Source of the DNA: an uncultured Bacteroidia bacterium
GTDB lineage: Bacteria > Bacteroidota > Bacteroidia > Bacteroidales > UBA932
Direction of reading: 5' to 3'
DNA: 64,000 bases
Assembly: GCA_902801205.1 (NCBI GenBank)
Contig: CADCHE010000006.1
Coordinates: 186,001-250,000 of the forward strand
Below, piece by piece: positions 17,906 through 26,470 of this stretch (position 1 is its first letter; each line of letters starts with the position of its first letter). The notes beneath the pieces were generated by a model. It saw only the letters and a list, made by a program, of their open reading frames with translations. It searched no databases and was not told the origin of the DNA. A program made the translations under genes and the position numbers.

Positions 17906-18469
17906 TTAGATATGTGCGATGGAATGGACCGGGGCGATCTCCTCCAGGCGGGTGCGCCCGTTCAGGCCGTCGAGCTCCACAATGAAGATGAACTCGTTGA
18001 CCTGGACCGTATACGTTTTCCCGTCGATGGTCAGCCGTGTTGCATTCAGGGCTTTTGCCACGCCTTCCGCCGTCCCGCCCGTAGCGAGCACGTCGTCGAC
18101 GACCGAAACGTGGAACACGCCGTCCTGCGCGGGCCCTGCAGCGATGTCGGAGTTGCGGTAGAAGAGCTTGTCCGCTCCGTATTCCTTCATCACTTCGATG
18201 GTCTTGAGGTCGTCACCGCTGTAAGGCAGCTTTCCGCGCTTGCGGAACAGGATGATGTTCTCCACGCCGCTGTCGGAGAGCAGGAGGGGAGATGCGAAGA
18301 GGAAGGCGCGCGCTTCCGGGCATGCGACGGAGGGGGCCGTAATCTTCCGGCCGACTTCCTTCATGACTTCGGCAAAGATCTTTCTGTCCTGCAGATAGGG
18401 GATGATGTCCACGAACTTGATCCCGGGAGTCGGGAAGTCCTGGTAGAATTTCAGGGATTCTTCAAACAT
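17906..18469 (-). CDS. apt: Adenine phosphoribosyltransferase (type I PRTase)
   Basis: Apt joins adenine and PRPP to make AMP. The 187-residue protein has the N-terminal FYQDFPTPGIKFVDIIPYL motif, like the Apt start (DFPxPGIxFxDITP), a RKRGKLP loop, and the PRPP-binding signature VVDDVLATGGTA. A longer insertion (LLLSDSGVENIILF) and some changes in the middle make it a divergent member, so hypoxanthine/guanine specificity is possible. It is transcribed away from a Tsx-like channel and an NCS2 purine permease gene, which supports purine salvage. The rhamnosidase gene follows after 10 bases. Confidence 0.82.
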   Translation of the reverse strand: MFEESLKFYQDFPTPGIKFVDIIPYLQDRKIFAEVMKEVGRKITAPSVACPEARAFLFASPLLLSDSGVENIILFRKRGKLPYSGDDLKTIEVMKEYGADKLFYRNSDIAAGPAQDGVFHVSVVDDVLATGGTAEGVAKALNATRLTIDGKTYTVQVNEFIFIVELDGLNGRTRLEEIAPVHSIAHI

Positions 18470-18533
18470 GATTGTTGAAAACTTTGTGGATTATTGTCTT
18501 CGTAAAGGTATGGATTTTCTCTGACAATCGGTC

Positions 18534-18541
18534 TATTTTTG
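18534..18541 (+). promoter_or_regulatory. Predicted -7 box for the DUF5020-NCS2 operon
   Basis: TATTTTTG matches TAnnTTTG, 40 bases before the ATG at 18582. Confidence 0.5.
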
Positions 18542-18581
18542 TGAAAAAGTAGGTACGTTAGTTTTTAACCCAATACGATTT

Positions 18582-19313
18582 ATGTCAACTAAAACCTTCC
18601 TCGCTGTCGCTGCAGCGGCATTCGCCTTTTCTCTAGGAGCGAAGGCGCAGACCAATGTCCAGACGTTCTACGATTTCGGAAAGGATCGCAGCTACGTGAC
18701 TACTACGTTCGAGATGTTCAAGGGCGACAAGTTCGGTGACACCTTCTTCTTCATCGACCACTACTACAACAGCACGGACAAGGCGCTCAAGCACGAAGGC
18801 GCGAGCGGTGCCATCAACGGCAGCTATTTCGAGATCGAACGCGGCATCAATTTCTGGCAGGATTCCGACCTGAAGGACCTGAGCGGCCACATCGAGTATG
18901 ACGGAACGACCTGGGGCCAGGGCACCTGGTGCTTCGGCGCGAAGTATTTCTTCCACTCCGACGACTTCGCCAAGACCCTCTCCCTGTACGCGATGTACGA
19001 GACGTTCCGCGGCTTCGGCGAGGCGGACATCCCGATCAAGTTCACCGCCGTCTGGGGCATCAACAACCTGTTCGGCTTGAACGGCCTCACTTTCAAGGGC
19101 TTCGCCGACCTCTGGGGCAACAACACCTTCTGGGTCGCCGACGGCACCACGACCAAGTGGACCTTCCTTACCGAGCCGCAGCTCTGGATCAACCTCGGGA
19201 ATGCGTTCGACGGTCACCTCGACCTTGGCGGCGAGCTCGAGCTCTCTTACAACTTCGCGGGTAACAAGGGCTTCATGTGCAACCCCTGCGCCGGTATCCG
19301 CTGGACCTTCTGA
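18582..19313 (+). CDS. DUF5020 family, Tsx-like outer-membrane channel
   Basis: The 243-residue precursor has a signal peptide ending at LGAKAQ. An antiparallel beta-barrel pattern follows (YDFGKDRSYVTTTFEMFKGD, TFFFIDHYY, ending in IRWTF), typical of the Bacteroidota DUF5020 family, which resembles the nucleoside channel Tsx. Such a protein would let nucleosides or bases cross the outer membrane. The next gene, 33 bases away, is an NCS2 purine permease and the divergent gene is apt, so the context fits purine uptake. The role is inferred from fold similarity and context. Confidence 0.75.
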   Translation: MSTKTFLAVAAAAFAFSLGAKAQTNVQTFYDFGKDRSYVTTTFEMFKGDKFGDTFFFIDHYYNSTDKALKHEGASGAINGSYFEIERGINFWQDSDLKDLSGHIEYDGTTWGQGTWCFGAKYFFHSDDFAKTLSLYAMYETFRGFGEADIPIKFTAVWGINNLFGLNGLTFKGFADLWGNNTFWVADGTTTKWTFLTEPQLWINLGNAFDGHLDLGGELELSYNFAGNKGFMCNPCAGIRWTF

Positions 19314-19346
19314 CACACTCACTCCACCACATAATAACACGCTGAT

Positions 19347-20681
19347 ATGGCTGAAAGCAACACATCGGCCCCCCGTCCGCAGAAAGCGGGCTGGCTGACC
19401 CGGCTATTCGGTTTCGACGGCTCCAAGATGAAGGTCTCCACCGAGATCCTCGCCGGCATCACGACCTTCCTTGCGATGTCCTACATCCTGGCCGTCAATC
19501 CCTCCATCCTCGGTGACACCGGGATGGACAAGAACGCACTGTTCTCGGCGACGGCGGTCTCCGCCATCTTCGCCACCCTCGTGATGGCCCTGTATGCGAA
19601 GCTGCCTTTCGCCCTCGCCCCCGGCATGGGACTGAACGCCTTCTTCTGCTATTCCGTCTGCCTCGGCATGGGGTACTCCTGGCAGTTCGCCCTGACGGCG
19701 GTGCTCATCGAAGGCTTCATCTTCGTAATCCTTACCCTGACCAACGTGCGTGAGGCGATCGTGAATGCCTTGCCGAAATCCATGCGCAAGGCGATCGGAG
19801 CGGGTATCGGCCTCTTCATCGCGCTGATCGGCCTGAAGAGCGGCGGCATCGTCGTCGACAGCCCGGCCACCCTGGTGGACCTCGGCTCCCTGACGAGCGG
19901 CCCCGGCCTGCTTTCCGTGATCGGCCTCATCCTCACCGGTATCCTGGTCATCCTGAACGTGCCCGGCGCCCTGCTGATCGGCATCATCGCCACGGCCCTG
20001 ATCGGCATCCCGATGGGAATCACCAAGTTCAGCGGCATCATCTCGACGCCGCCGAGCCTGTCCCCGATCTTCTGCAAGTTCGACTTCACGCAGGTGTTCA
20101 GCCTCGACATGCTCGTCGTGGTCTTCACCTTCCTGTTCGTCGACATGTTCGACACGATCGGTACCCTGGTCGGCGTGACCACCAAGGCCGACATGGTCGA
20201 TGAAGACGGCAAGCCCATCCGCCTGAACCAGGCCTTCATGGCCGACGCCCTCGGTACGATGGCCGGCGCCGTCCTCGGTACCAGCACCGTCACCACCTAT
20301 GTGGAGAGCGCTTCCGGCGTCGCCCAGGGCGGACGCAGCGGCCTGACCGCCGCCATCACGGCCGGTTGCTTCGTCCTCGCGCTGTTCTTCGCCCCGCTGT
20401 TCACCGCGATCCCCGGATCGGCGGTCTGCCCGGCGCTCGTGATCGTGGGTCTCTTCATGCTGAGCCCGATCAAGGACATCCCGCTCGACGATTTCTCCGA
20501 GTCGATCCCGGCGTACCTGACGCTCATCCTGATGCCGATGACCTATTCGATCTCGCACGGCATCATGATCGGCCTTATTTCTTACGTCGTCCTGAACCTC
20601 TGCACCGGCAAGACGAAGAAGGTCAGTCCCTTCATGATTGTCCTGGCCATTTTGTTCGTCCTGAAATACATTTTCTTGTAA
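19347..20681 (+). CDS. NCS2 family purine (hypoxanthine/guanine/adenine) permease, AzgA-type
   Basis: This inner-membrane transporter of 444 residues belongs to the AzgA/GhxP/AdeP branch of the NCS2 proteins. It shows STEILAGITTFLAMSYILAVNP, the PFALAPGMGLNAFF motif, FLFVDMFDTIGTLVG, and GTSTVTTYVESASGVAQGGRSG in the expected order (given in pieces). About twelve hydrophobic segments are expected from the pattern. It would import purine bases with protons. With the upstream Tsx-like channel and divergent apt it forms a complete purine base salvage route across both membranes. The exact base preference is not known. Confidence 0.92.
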   Translation: MAESNTSAPRPQKAGWLTRLFGFDGSKMKVSTEILAGITTFLAMSYILAVNPSILGDTGMDKNALFSATAVSAIFATLVMALYAKLPFALAPGMGLNAFFCYSVCLGMGYSWQFALTAVLIEGFIFVILTLTNVREAIVNALPKSMRKAIGAGIGLFIALIGLKSGGIVVDSPATLVDLGSLTSGPGLLSVIGLILTGILVILNVPGALLIGIIATALIGIPMGITKFSGIISTPPSLSPIFCKFDFTQVFSLDMLVVVFTFLFVDMFDTIGTLVGVTTKADMVDEDGKPIRLNQAFMADALGTMAGAVLGTSTVTTYVESASGVAQGGRSGLTAAITAGCFVLALFFAPLFTAIPGSAVCPALVIVGLFMLSPIKDIPLDDFSESIPAYLTLILMPMTYSISHGIMIGLISYVVLNLCTGKTKKVSPFMIVLAILFVLKYIFL

Positions 20682-20768
20682 TTTGCTGACAGATAGTAAA
20701 TTAACAAGTTTGTTCCTTGGGTGTTAATAACTTTTGCAATTAATTTCTCCAAGGGGACGGATAATGAT

Positions 20769-20776
20769 TATCTTTG
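20769..20776 (+). promoter_or_regulatory. Predicted -7 box for nrdD-nrdG
   Basis: TATCTTTG followed by C matches TAnnTTTG. The expected transcription start falls at about 20783, right at the base of the leader hairpin. Confidence 0.6.
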
Positions 20777-20781
20777 CTTAG

Positions 20782-20817
20782 AATTGGTTCGGACCGTACA
20801 TCCGGTCCGGACCAATT
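20782..20817 (+). promoter_or_regulatory. Stable hairpin in the nrdD 5' leader
   Basis: AATTGGTTCGGACCG at 20782-20796 pairs with CGGTCCGGACCAATT at 20803-20817 (15 bp, one G-U pair) around a 6-base loop. No T-run follows, so it is not a terminator. It would form the extreme 5' end of the nrdD transcript or serve as a DNA operator. It does not match the NrdR box as I know it. Confidence 0.6.
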
Positions 20818-20857
20818 TCAGCCAAAGTCGGCAAAAATTCGTAATAACTCTCTATAT

Positions 20858-23095
20858 ATGGACGTAACTGTAAGAAAGACCAACGGCTCCTACGAGGAGT
20901 ACGACAAGGTCAAACTAATGAATGGTATTCGCGAGGCCTACAAGTCGGCCGGCGAAGAGTGTCCAGAGGCCGTGGTGGTTTCCATCGCGGAAAACCTCTA
21001 CATTTATGATAAAATCACAAGCCGTGAAATTAGGAGGCAGGTAGAGGAGAGTTTGATGTCCATCAACAAGAGGGTGGCGATCGCCTACATCGAGAAATTC
21101 GACGCCGGGCTCGACCTGAGGAAGAAAAGAGACTTCATCAGGGACTACATCGCCGCTTCCAATGCCGCTACGGGTTCCAAGTTCGATGCCAACGCCAATG
21201 TGACGCGCAAGAACATCGTCACGCTCGGGCAGGAACTCTACAAGGAGAACAACATCAAACAGAACCGCTACATCATGAAGGACAAGATCAAGGCGCTGTA
21301 CGGCCGTTCGCTTGCGAACCAGTACATCAAGGACCTTGAGAGCCATGTCCTTTACAAGCATGACGAGAGTGGCACCCCGGGCTATCCGTACTGCGTGGCC
21401 ATCACGATGTATCCGTTCCTGGTGGACGGCCTGCGGAACCTGGGCGGCGTCTCGATCGCGCCTACCGACCTGAAATCTTTCTGCGGAGAATTTATCAACC
21501 TGGTGTATTCCATCTCCTCCCAGTTCATGGGAGCGGTCGCCACGCCGGAATTCCTCATGTACCTGGATTACTTCATCCGGAAGGACTACGGCGACGATTA
21601 CATCAACCATCTGGAGGATGTCGTGGAGAACAACATCAAGCAGCGTACGCTGGTCAAGGTGATCGACAACTACTTCCAGCAGGTGGTCCACTCGATGAAC
21701 ATGCCTGCGGGCAACCGTGGTTACCAGACCGTCTTCTGGAACATCAGCTACTTCGACGAGAACTACTTCAAGGGTGTTTTCGGTGACTTCCGCTTCCCGG
21801 ACGGTTCCGCCCCCAAGTGGGAGACCCTCTCCTGGCTCCAGAAGCACTTCATGAACTGGTTCAACGAGGAGCGCAACCACTATATCCTCACCTTCCCGGT
21901 GGAGACGATGGCGCTGATGACCGACGGCAAGGACGACTTCGCCGACATGGAGTACGCCGACTTCACGGCCGAGATGTGGGCGAAGGGCCACAGCTTCTTC
22001 TGCTACCTGTCCGACAGCCCGGACAGCCTGGCGAGCTGCTGCCGCCTGCGCAACTCGATCACCGACCTGGACAAGGTCGACGCTTCGCACAACCACACGA
22101 CGCACCAGTACTCGATGGGTACGGCCTCTGTCTCCACGGGTTCCAAGTCCGTGATGACGATCAACCTCAACCGCCTGATCCAGCTCGCCACCCAGCGTTA
22201 CTTCCTGGAGAAGAAGGGTGTCATGCTCGCCGGTGGCAAGGCGCTCGAACGGGCCGACTACGACAAGAACCAGCTTTACGCCTACATCCGTGAGGCGGTG
22301 ACCGAGCAGACGGAGCGCGTGCACAAGTACCAGATCGCCTTCAACGAGATCATCAAGGACTTCCTGGCCGCCCGGATGCTCGACGTCTACTCCGCCGGCT
22401 TCATCGACATGCGCCGCCAGTACCTCACCATCGGCGTGAACGGCCTGACCGACGCCGCGGAGTTCCTGGGGCTCACCATCAGCCCGAACCCTGAGTACAA
22501 CGAGTTCGTGGACACGATCCTTGAGACGATCAACAAGTCGAACCGCAAGGACAAGACGCCCGAGGCGATGTTCAACACCGAGTTCGTCCCCGGCGAGAAC
22601 CTGTCCGGCAAGAACTACAAGTGGGACCAGCGCGACGGTTTCTACGTGTCGCCGAAGCACAACATGTACAGCTCGTACTTCTACAACCCGGAGGACGACT
22701 CGTTGTCGATGATCGACAAGTTCAAACTGCACGGAAACGACTACGTGAAGCACCTCGACGGCGGATCCGCCCTTCACATGAACGTGGCGGAGCACCTCTC
22801 CAAGGACCAGTACCGCCAGCTGCTCAAGGTGGCCGCCCACTACGGCACGAACTACTTCACCTTCAACTGCCGGAACACGGTCTGCAACGACTGCGGCTAC
22901 ATCAGCAAGGACACCCTGGCCGTCTGCCCGAAGTGCGGCAGCCACAATCTGGACTACCTGACCCGCGTCATCGGCTACCTCAAGCGCGTGTCCTCGTTCA
23001 GCGAGATGCGCCAGACCGAGGCCGAGCACCGCTTCTACATCCACAGTGAAGTGAATGCGCCGGTGACGGCCCGTCAGGAAAAGGCGGAAGTATGA
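20858..23095 (+). CDS. nrdD: Anaerobic ribonucleoside-triphosphate reductase, large subunit
   Basis: NrdD reduces ribonucleoside triphosphates to deoxy forms without oxygen, using a glycyl radical. The 745-residue protein begins with an ATP-cone allosteric domain (residues 1 to about 90, VRKTNGSYEEYDKVKL). The catalytic barrel follows. A C-terminal zinc ribbon has two Cys pairs (CNDCGY, CPKCGS), and the radical site RVIGYL has Gly706 39 residues from the end. The open frame extends upstream through the hairpin leader, but MDVTVRKTNGS at 20858 is the conserved start. nrdG overlaps by four bases. The gene supports an anaerobic life style. Confidence 0.96.
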   Translation: MDVTVRKTNGSYEEYDKVKLMNGIREAYKSAGEECPEAVVVSIAENLYIYDKITSREIRRQVEESLMSINKRVAIAYIEKFDAGLDLRKKRDFIRDYIAASNAATGSKFDANANVTRKNIVTLGQELYKENNIKQNRYIMKDKIKALYGRSLANQYIKDLESHVLYKHDESGTPGYPYCVAITMYPFLVDGLRNLGGVSIAPTDLKSFCGEFINLVYSISSQFMGAVATPEFLMYLDYFIRKDYGDDYINHLEDVVENNIKQRTLVKVIDNYFQQVVHSMNMPAGNRGYQTVFWNISYFDENYFKGVFGDFRFPDGSAPKWETLSWLQKHFMNWFNEERNHYILTFPVETMALMTDGKDDFADMEYADFTAEMWAKGHSFFCYLSDSPDSLASCCRLRNSITDLDKVDASHNHTTHQYSMGTASVSTGSKSVMTINLNRLIQLATQRYFLEKKGVMLAGGKALERADYDKNQLYAYIREAVTEQTERVHKYQIAFNEIIKDFLAARMLDVYSAGFIDMRRQYLTIGVNGLTDAAEFLGLTISPNPEYNEFVDTILETINKSNRKDKTPEAMFNTEFVPGENLSGKNYKWDQRDGFYVSPKHNMYSSYFYNPEDDSLSMIDKFKLHGNDYVKHLDGGSALHMNVAEHLSKDQYRQLLKVAAHYGTNYFTFNCRNTVCNDCGYISKDTLAVCPKCGSHNLDYLTRVIGYLKRVSSFSEMRQTEAEHRFYIHSEVNAPVTARQEKAEV

Positions 23096-23595
23096 TCAAA
23101 TATGTCCCCGGAATGACCTCCGTGGTCATCGAGGAGATTCCCGACCGCGTTACCTTGGCAGTGGACATCAGCAACTGCCAAGGTAATTGCGTCGGATGCC
23201 ATTCTCCCTTTCTGAAAACCGATGTGGGCGACCCGCTGACCGAAGAGGTGATCGACGCCCTCGTCGCCGCCAATTTCGGCGTAGACTGTTTCCTGTTCCT
23301 GGGCGAGGGGAGAGACCTGCCCCGCCTGCTGGCCCTGGCGGAGCATGTCCGTTCCAAGGGCCTCCTGGTCGCCCTGTATTCCGGCAGGACCGGGGTGGAG
23401 GAGGAAATCTATGCCGCCTTCGACTATGTGAAGGTCGGCCCTTACATCGAGAAGTACGGCCCGCTGAACAGCCGTACGACGAACCAGCGCCTGTACCGCG
23501 TCCATCACGGCGCCGACGGCACGTTCAGCAAGGAGGATATCACCGCCCGTTTCTGGCGCCGCGGCATCGACCCGAATGTTGCGATCAAAGCGTGA
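23092..23595 (+). CDS. nrdG: Anaerobic ribonucleotide reductase activating protein (radical SAM)
   Basis: NrdG uses S-adenosylmethionine and a 4Fe-4S cluster to make the glycyl radical on NrdD. The 167-residue protein has the radical-SAM motif as NCQGNCVGCH (Cys-x3-Cys-x2-Cys) near residues 29-37. Its sequence TLAVDISNCQ before it is usual for this family. The start overlaps the nrdD stop as ATGA, so the two proteins are made in a coupled way. A hairpin at 23651-23680 lies downstream. Confidence 0.95.
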   Translation: MIKYVPGMTSVVIEEIPDRVTLAVDISNCQGNCVGCHSPFLKTDVGDPLTEEVIDALVAANFGVDCFLFLGEGRDLPRLLALAEHVRSKGLLVALYSGRTGVEEEIYAAFDYVKVGPYIEKYGPLNSRTTNQRLYRVHHGADGTFSKEDITARFWRRGIDPNVAIKA

Positions 23596-23650
23596 ATCAA
23601 GTTCGCTTTGGTCCAAATTCAAAGGAGGCGGGGACGAAAAAGCATATGAA

Positions 23651-23680
23651 AAGCGGCAGGCGATGATTCGCTTGCCGCTT
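23651..23680 (-). terminator. Hairpin terminator between nrdG and tRNA-Pro
   Basis: AAGCGGCAGGCGA and TCGCTTGCCGCTT form a 13-bp stem (one G-U pair) with a TGAT loop. On the minus strand it ends in CTTTTC, so it best serves the tRNA-Glu/rpsT/tRNA-Pro transcript, but it could also stop nrdG transcription. Confidence 0.65.
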
Positions 23681-23686
23681 TCCAGG

Positions 23687-23759
23687 TCGAGATGATCCGA
23701 CTCGAACGGACGACCCCTACGTCCCGAACGTAGTGCGCTACCAACTGCGCTACATCTCG
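23687..23759 (-). tRNA. tRNA-Pro (anticodon CGG)
   Basis: A full cloverleaf of 73 bases is seen on the minus strand: acceptor CGAGATG/CATCTCG, D arm GCGC/GCGC, anticodon stem CTACG/CGTAG with loop TTCGGGA (anticodon CGG), T arm GTCCG-TTCGAGT-CGGAT, and discriminator A. It begins with C1-G72, as tRNA-Pro does. CCA is not encoded. It lies 25 bases after rpsT on the same strand. Confidence 0.93.
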
Positions 23760-23784
23760 AATTCCGTAATCGGGAATATGTTTC

Positions 23785-24039
23785 TTACGCCAGCTTGTTG
23801 ATGTAGACTGCGATACCGCTCTTGAGATTGGCCGCCTTGTTCTTGTGGATGACGCCGATCTTCGCGAGTTTGTCGATCATAGCATACACCTTCGGGGCTC
23901 CTTCTTCAGCCGCTTTCTTGTCAGCGGTGTTGCGGATCGCCCGGATGGCGTTTCGTGTGGACTTTGCATAATACTTGTTATGCAATCTCTGCCTTTCGCT
24001 TTGGCGATAAGACTTCTTTGCGGATGCGTGATTTGCCAT
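23785..24039 (-). CDS. rpsT: 30S ribosomal protein S20
   Basis: S20 binds 16S rRNA early in small-subunit assembly. The 84-residue protein is short, very basic and alpha-helical, starting MANHASAKKSYRQSERQR and ending GIAVYINKLA, as in S20. It sits between tRNA-Glu (22 bases upstream) and tRNA-Pro (25 bases downstream) on the same strand, so all three may come from one transcript started at the promoter ahead of tRNA-Glu. Confidence 0.97.
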   Translation of the reverse strand: MANHASAKKSYRQSERQRLHNKYYAKSTRNAIRAIRNTADKKAAEEGAPKVYAMIDKLAKIGVIHKNKAANLKSGIAVYINKLA

Positions 24040-24061
24040 TGTTCTTATTTTTTATATTTGG

Positions 24062-24133
24062 TAGTGGGTAGGAGAATCGAACTCCTATTGCGGGAATGAA
24101 AATCCCGAGTACTAGCCGTTATACGAACCCACC
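24062..24133 (-). tRNA. tRNA-Glu (anticodon TTC)
   Basis: A 72-base cloverleaf is seen on the minus strand: acceptor GGTGGGT/ACCCACT (G1-U72), D arm GTAT/GTAC, anticodon stem CGGGA/TCCCG with loop TTTTCAT (anticodon TTC), T arm AGGAG-TTCGATT-CTCCT, and discriminator A. CCA is not encoded. A consensus promoter lies upstream at 24173-24203. Confidence 0.94.
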
Positions 24134-24172
24134 AAACGTTCTCCATCGGCATTGGCATGCCAAACGGGGTTG

Positions 24173-24203
24173 CAAATATACGCAATATTTTTTCTTTGGC
24201 AAA
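24173..24203 (-). promoter_or_regulatory. Promoter of tRNA-Glu/rpsT/tRNA-Pro
   Basis: On the minus strand TTTG (24203-24200), 19 bases, then TATATTTG (24180-24173) match the Bacteroidota -33/-7 promoter perfectly. The tRNA begins 39 bases downstream of the box. Confidence 0.8.
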
Positions 24204-24211
24204 AAAATATT

Positions 24212-26470
24212 TCACTTTCCTTCTTCCGAAAAGGAATAGGGCCGGTCTTCCGTCCGCGTTCCCCGTCCGGTGACGGGTTTTTCGGACATCCGGAACCGGA
24301 TCCGGGCGCCTTTCACGAGGTCTTCGTGGCGCAGGAAATTGTGGTTCCAGGTACGCCCGTTCACTTTTACCTTGCCGATGTACGGGGTCTCCCGGCTGTT
24401 CCCGCGGGCCTCCAGGACGATGGTCGCGTCGGGACGTGTGATCGTCATCTTCCGGAAGAGCGGCGTGCCGAGGGCATATTCTCCGGAGCCGGGGCACACG
24501 GGGTAGAAGCCCATCGCCGAGAAGACATACCAGGCGGACGTCTGCCCGTTGTCTTCGTCGCCGCAGTACCCGTCCGGGCCGGCGTGGTAGAAACGGTCCA
24601 TCACCTCGCGGATGCGCTCCTGCGTCTTCCAGGGCTTGCCGCACCAGTCATAAAGGTACAGCATGTGCTGGATGGGCTGGTTGCCGTGGGCGTAGTTCCC
24701 CATGTTCATCACCTGCATCTCGCGGATCTCGTGGATGACGCCTCCGTAGTAGCTTTCGTCGTAAAGGGGAGGCATCGAGAACACCGTGTCCAGCTGTTCC
24801 TCGAAGCCCTTCTCGCCGCCCATCAGGTCCATCAGGCCGGCGATGTCGTGGAAGACGGACCACGTGTAATGGAGGCTGTTCCCTTCCGTGAAGTCGCCGC
24901 CCCACTTGAGCGGGCTGAACGGCCGGCGGAACCGTCCCCCGGCGTCACGGCCGTTCATCAGCCGGTATTCGGCGTCGAAGAGGTTCCGGTAGTTCATGGC
25001 AGCCTTCGCATAGGGGGCCAGCTCGGCGTCGCTCTTGCCCAGGCTGCGCCCGAGCTGCAGGATGCACCAGTCGTCATAGGCGTATTCCAGGGTGCGCGCG
25101 GCGCTTTCGTTGATCCCCTTGTCGAAGGGCACGAAGCCCAGGGAATCGTACCATTCATGTCCCAGCCGGCCGGTGGACGGGACGGTCGGGTGTACATGGT
25201 GCGCACCGTGCGTGACAGCCTCCCAGAGGGTCTCCACATCGTAGCCGCGGATGCCCTTCAACCAGGCGTCGGCCACCACGGACGCGGAGTTGTTGCCGAC
25301 CATGCAGCCGACATGGCCCGGGCTGGACCACTCCGGCAGGAAGCCGCTTTCACGGAAGATATGCCCCCAGCCTTCCTGCATCTTGGCGCTCTGCTCGGGA
25401 TAGACCAGGTTCAGCAGCGGGAACAGGCTGCGGAAGGTGTCCCAGAAGCCGGTGTCGGTGAAGAGATAGCCTTCTTCCTTGGTGCCGGTGTGGGGGCTGT
25501 AGTGGACGCGGCGGCCGTCCGGCTCGACCTCGGAAAGGTCGCGCGGGAAGAGCACGCAGCGGTACAGGCAGGAGTAGAAGGTGCGCAGCCGGTCGATGTC
25601 GTCATCCTCGACGCAGATGCGTCCCAGGACTTCGTTCCAGCGCGCGCGTCCCGCATCGGCCACCTCCTGGAAGGAGCGGTCGCCGAGCTCCCGCATGTTC
25701 TGCTGCGCCTGCGCGGGGGAGAGGAAGGAGGAGGCGATCCGCAGGTGTACCTGCTGTCCCTTCTTCGTGGCGAAGCGGACGAGGGCGTACTGTTCCGGGA
25801 CAGGGGCGCCGTCGACTTCCGTAACAACCTCGAAGGGCGTGTCGCATTCGATGATGAAATGGTTCCGGAACCCTTCCGGGACCCGGTGGCGGATGGAGGC
25901 CGAGAAGCCCGTGATCCGCTGCTGCGCGGCATCGGCCGCGGCCTTTCCGCCCTTGAAGGCGTCGATGACGAGGTAGGCACTGTCTCGCTGCGGGTAGGTG
26001 AGGCGGACGACGGCCGCCCGCTCCGTCGGGGTAATCTCCGCGAAGACGTCGTGCTCGGCCAGGTACACCCCGTAATAATACGGTTTGGCCGTTTCCGCCT
26101 TGTGCGAGAACCAGCTGGCCCGCTGCTCTTCGTCGAAGACCGGGCCGGTCGTCACCGGCAGGAAGGAGAATTCGCCGTAGTCGCCGATCCAGGGCGAGGG
26201 CTGGTGCGTCTGCTTGATGCCGCGGATCTTCACGGCATCATAGGTATAGGCCCATCCGGAGCCGTTCTTGCCGGTCTGGGGCGACCAGAAATGCGTTCCC
26301 CAGGGAAGGGCGATGGCCGGGTAGGTGTTGCCGGCGGAAAGGGCGTAGGAAGACGCCGTACCGGTGAGCGGGTTGACATAGTCCACGGGATCGGGCCCTT
26401 GTGCGGGAGCGGCCCAGGCGGCCAGGACGCCCGTCAGGAGGGCGGCGGCGCAGGCGAAGCAGCGTGTCAT
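24212..26470 (-). CDS. GH92 family glycoside hydrolase (alpha-mannosidase)
   Basis: GH92 enzymes are calcium-dependent exo-alpha-mannosidases that trim host or yeast mannose-containing glycans. The 752-residue protein has a signal peptide (ACAAALLTGVLAAWAAPA) and a GH92 N-terminal domain starting DPVDYVNPLTGT with NTYPAIALPWG. The catalytic domain shows GHVGCMVGN and the highly conserved DEDNGQTSAWYVFSAMGFYP. I use the ATG at 26470, which overlaps the stop of the DUF4837 gene as ATGA; the frame is open ten codons further upstream. No SusCD pair is near, so it is not in a standard polysaccharide utilization locus. The linkage cut cannot be told from sequence. Confidence 0.92.
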   Translation of the reverse strand: MTRCFACAAALLTGVLAAWAAPAQGPDPVDYVNPLTGTASSYALSAGNTYPAIALPWGTHFWSPQTGKNGSGWAYTYDAVKIRGIKQTHQPSPWIGDYGEFSFLPVTTGPVFDEEQRASWFSHKAETAKPYYYGVYLAEHDVFAEITPTERAAVVRLTYPQRDSAYLVIDAFKGGKAAADAAQQRITGFSASIRHRVPEGFRNHFIIECDTPFEVVTEVDGAPVPEQYALVRFATKKGQQVHLRIASSFLSPAQAQQNMRELGDRSFQEVADAGRARWNEVLGRICVEDDDIDRLRTFYSCLYRCVLFPRDLSEVEPDGRRVHYSPHTGTKEEGYLFTDTGFWDTFRSLFPLLNLVYPEQSAKMQEGWGHIFRESGFLPEWSSPGHVGCMVGNNSASVVADAWLKGIRGYDVETLWEAVTHGAHHVHPTVPSTGRLGHEWYDSLGFVPFDKGINESAARTLEYAYDDWCILQLGRSLGKSDAELAPYAKAAMNYRNLFDAEYRLMNGRDAGGRFRRPFSPLKWGGDFTEGNSLHYTWSVFHDIAGLMDLMGGEKGFEEQLDTVFSMPPLYDESYYGGVIHEIREMQVMNMGNYAHGNQPIQHMLYLYDWCGKPWKTQERIREVMDRFYHAGPDGYCGDEDNGQTSAWYVFSAMGFYPVCPGSGEYALGTPLFRKMTITRPDATIVLEARGNSRETPYIGKVKVNGRTWNHNFLRHEDLVKGARIRFRMSEKPVTGRGTRTEDRPYSFSEEGK

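Noticed and set aside
15313..17985. Long plus-strand frames opposite the rhamnosidase gene
   Set aside because: The minus-strand protein has clear GH78 motifs throughout, and the plus frames show none.
20758..20857. A cobalamin or other known riboswitch upstream of nrdD
   Set aside because: Only a single simple hairpin is present; the conserved cores of known riboswitches are not seen in the short leader.
24049..24057. A TATATTTG on the plus strand between rpsT and tRNA-Glu
   Set aside because: No plus-strand gene follows; the region is inside a minus-strand RNA and protein gene cluster.
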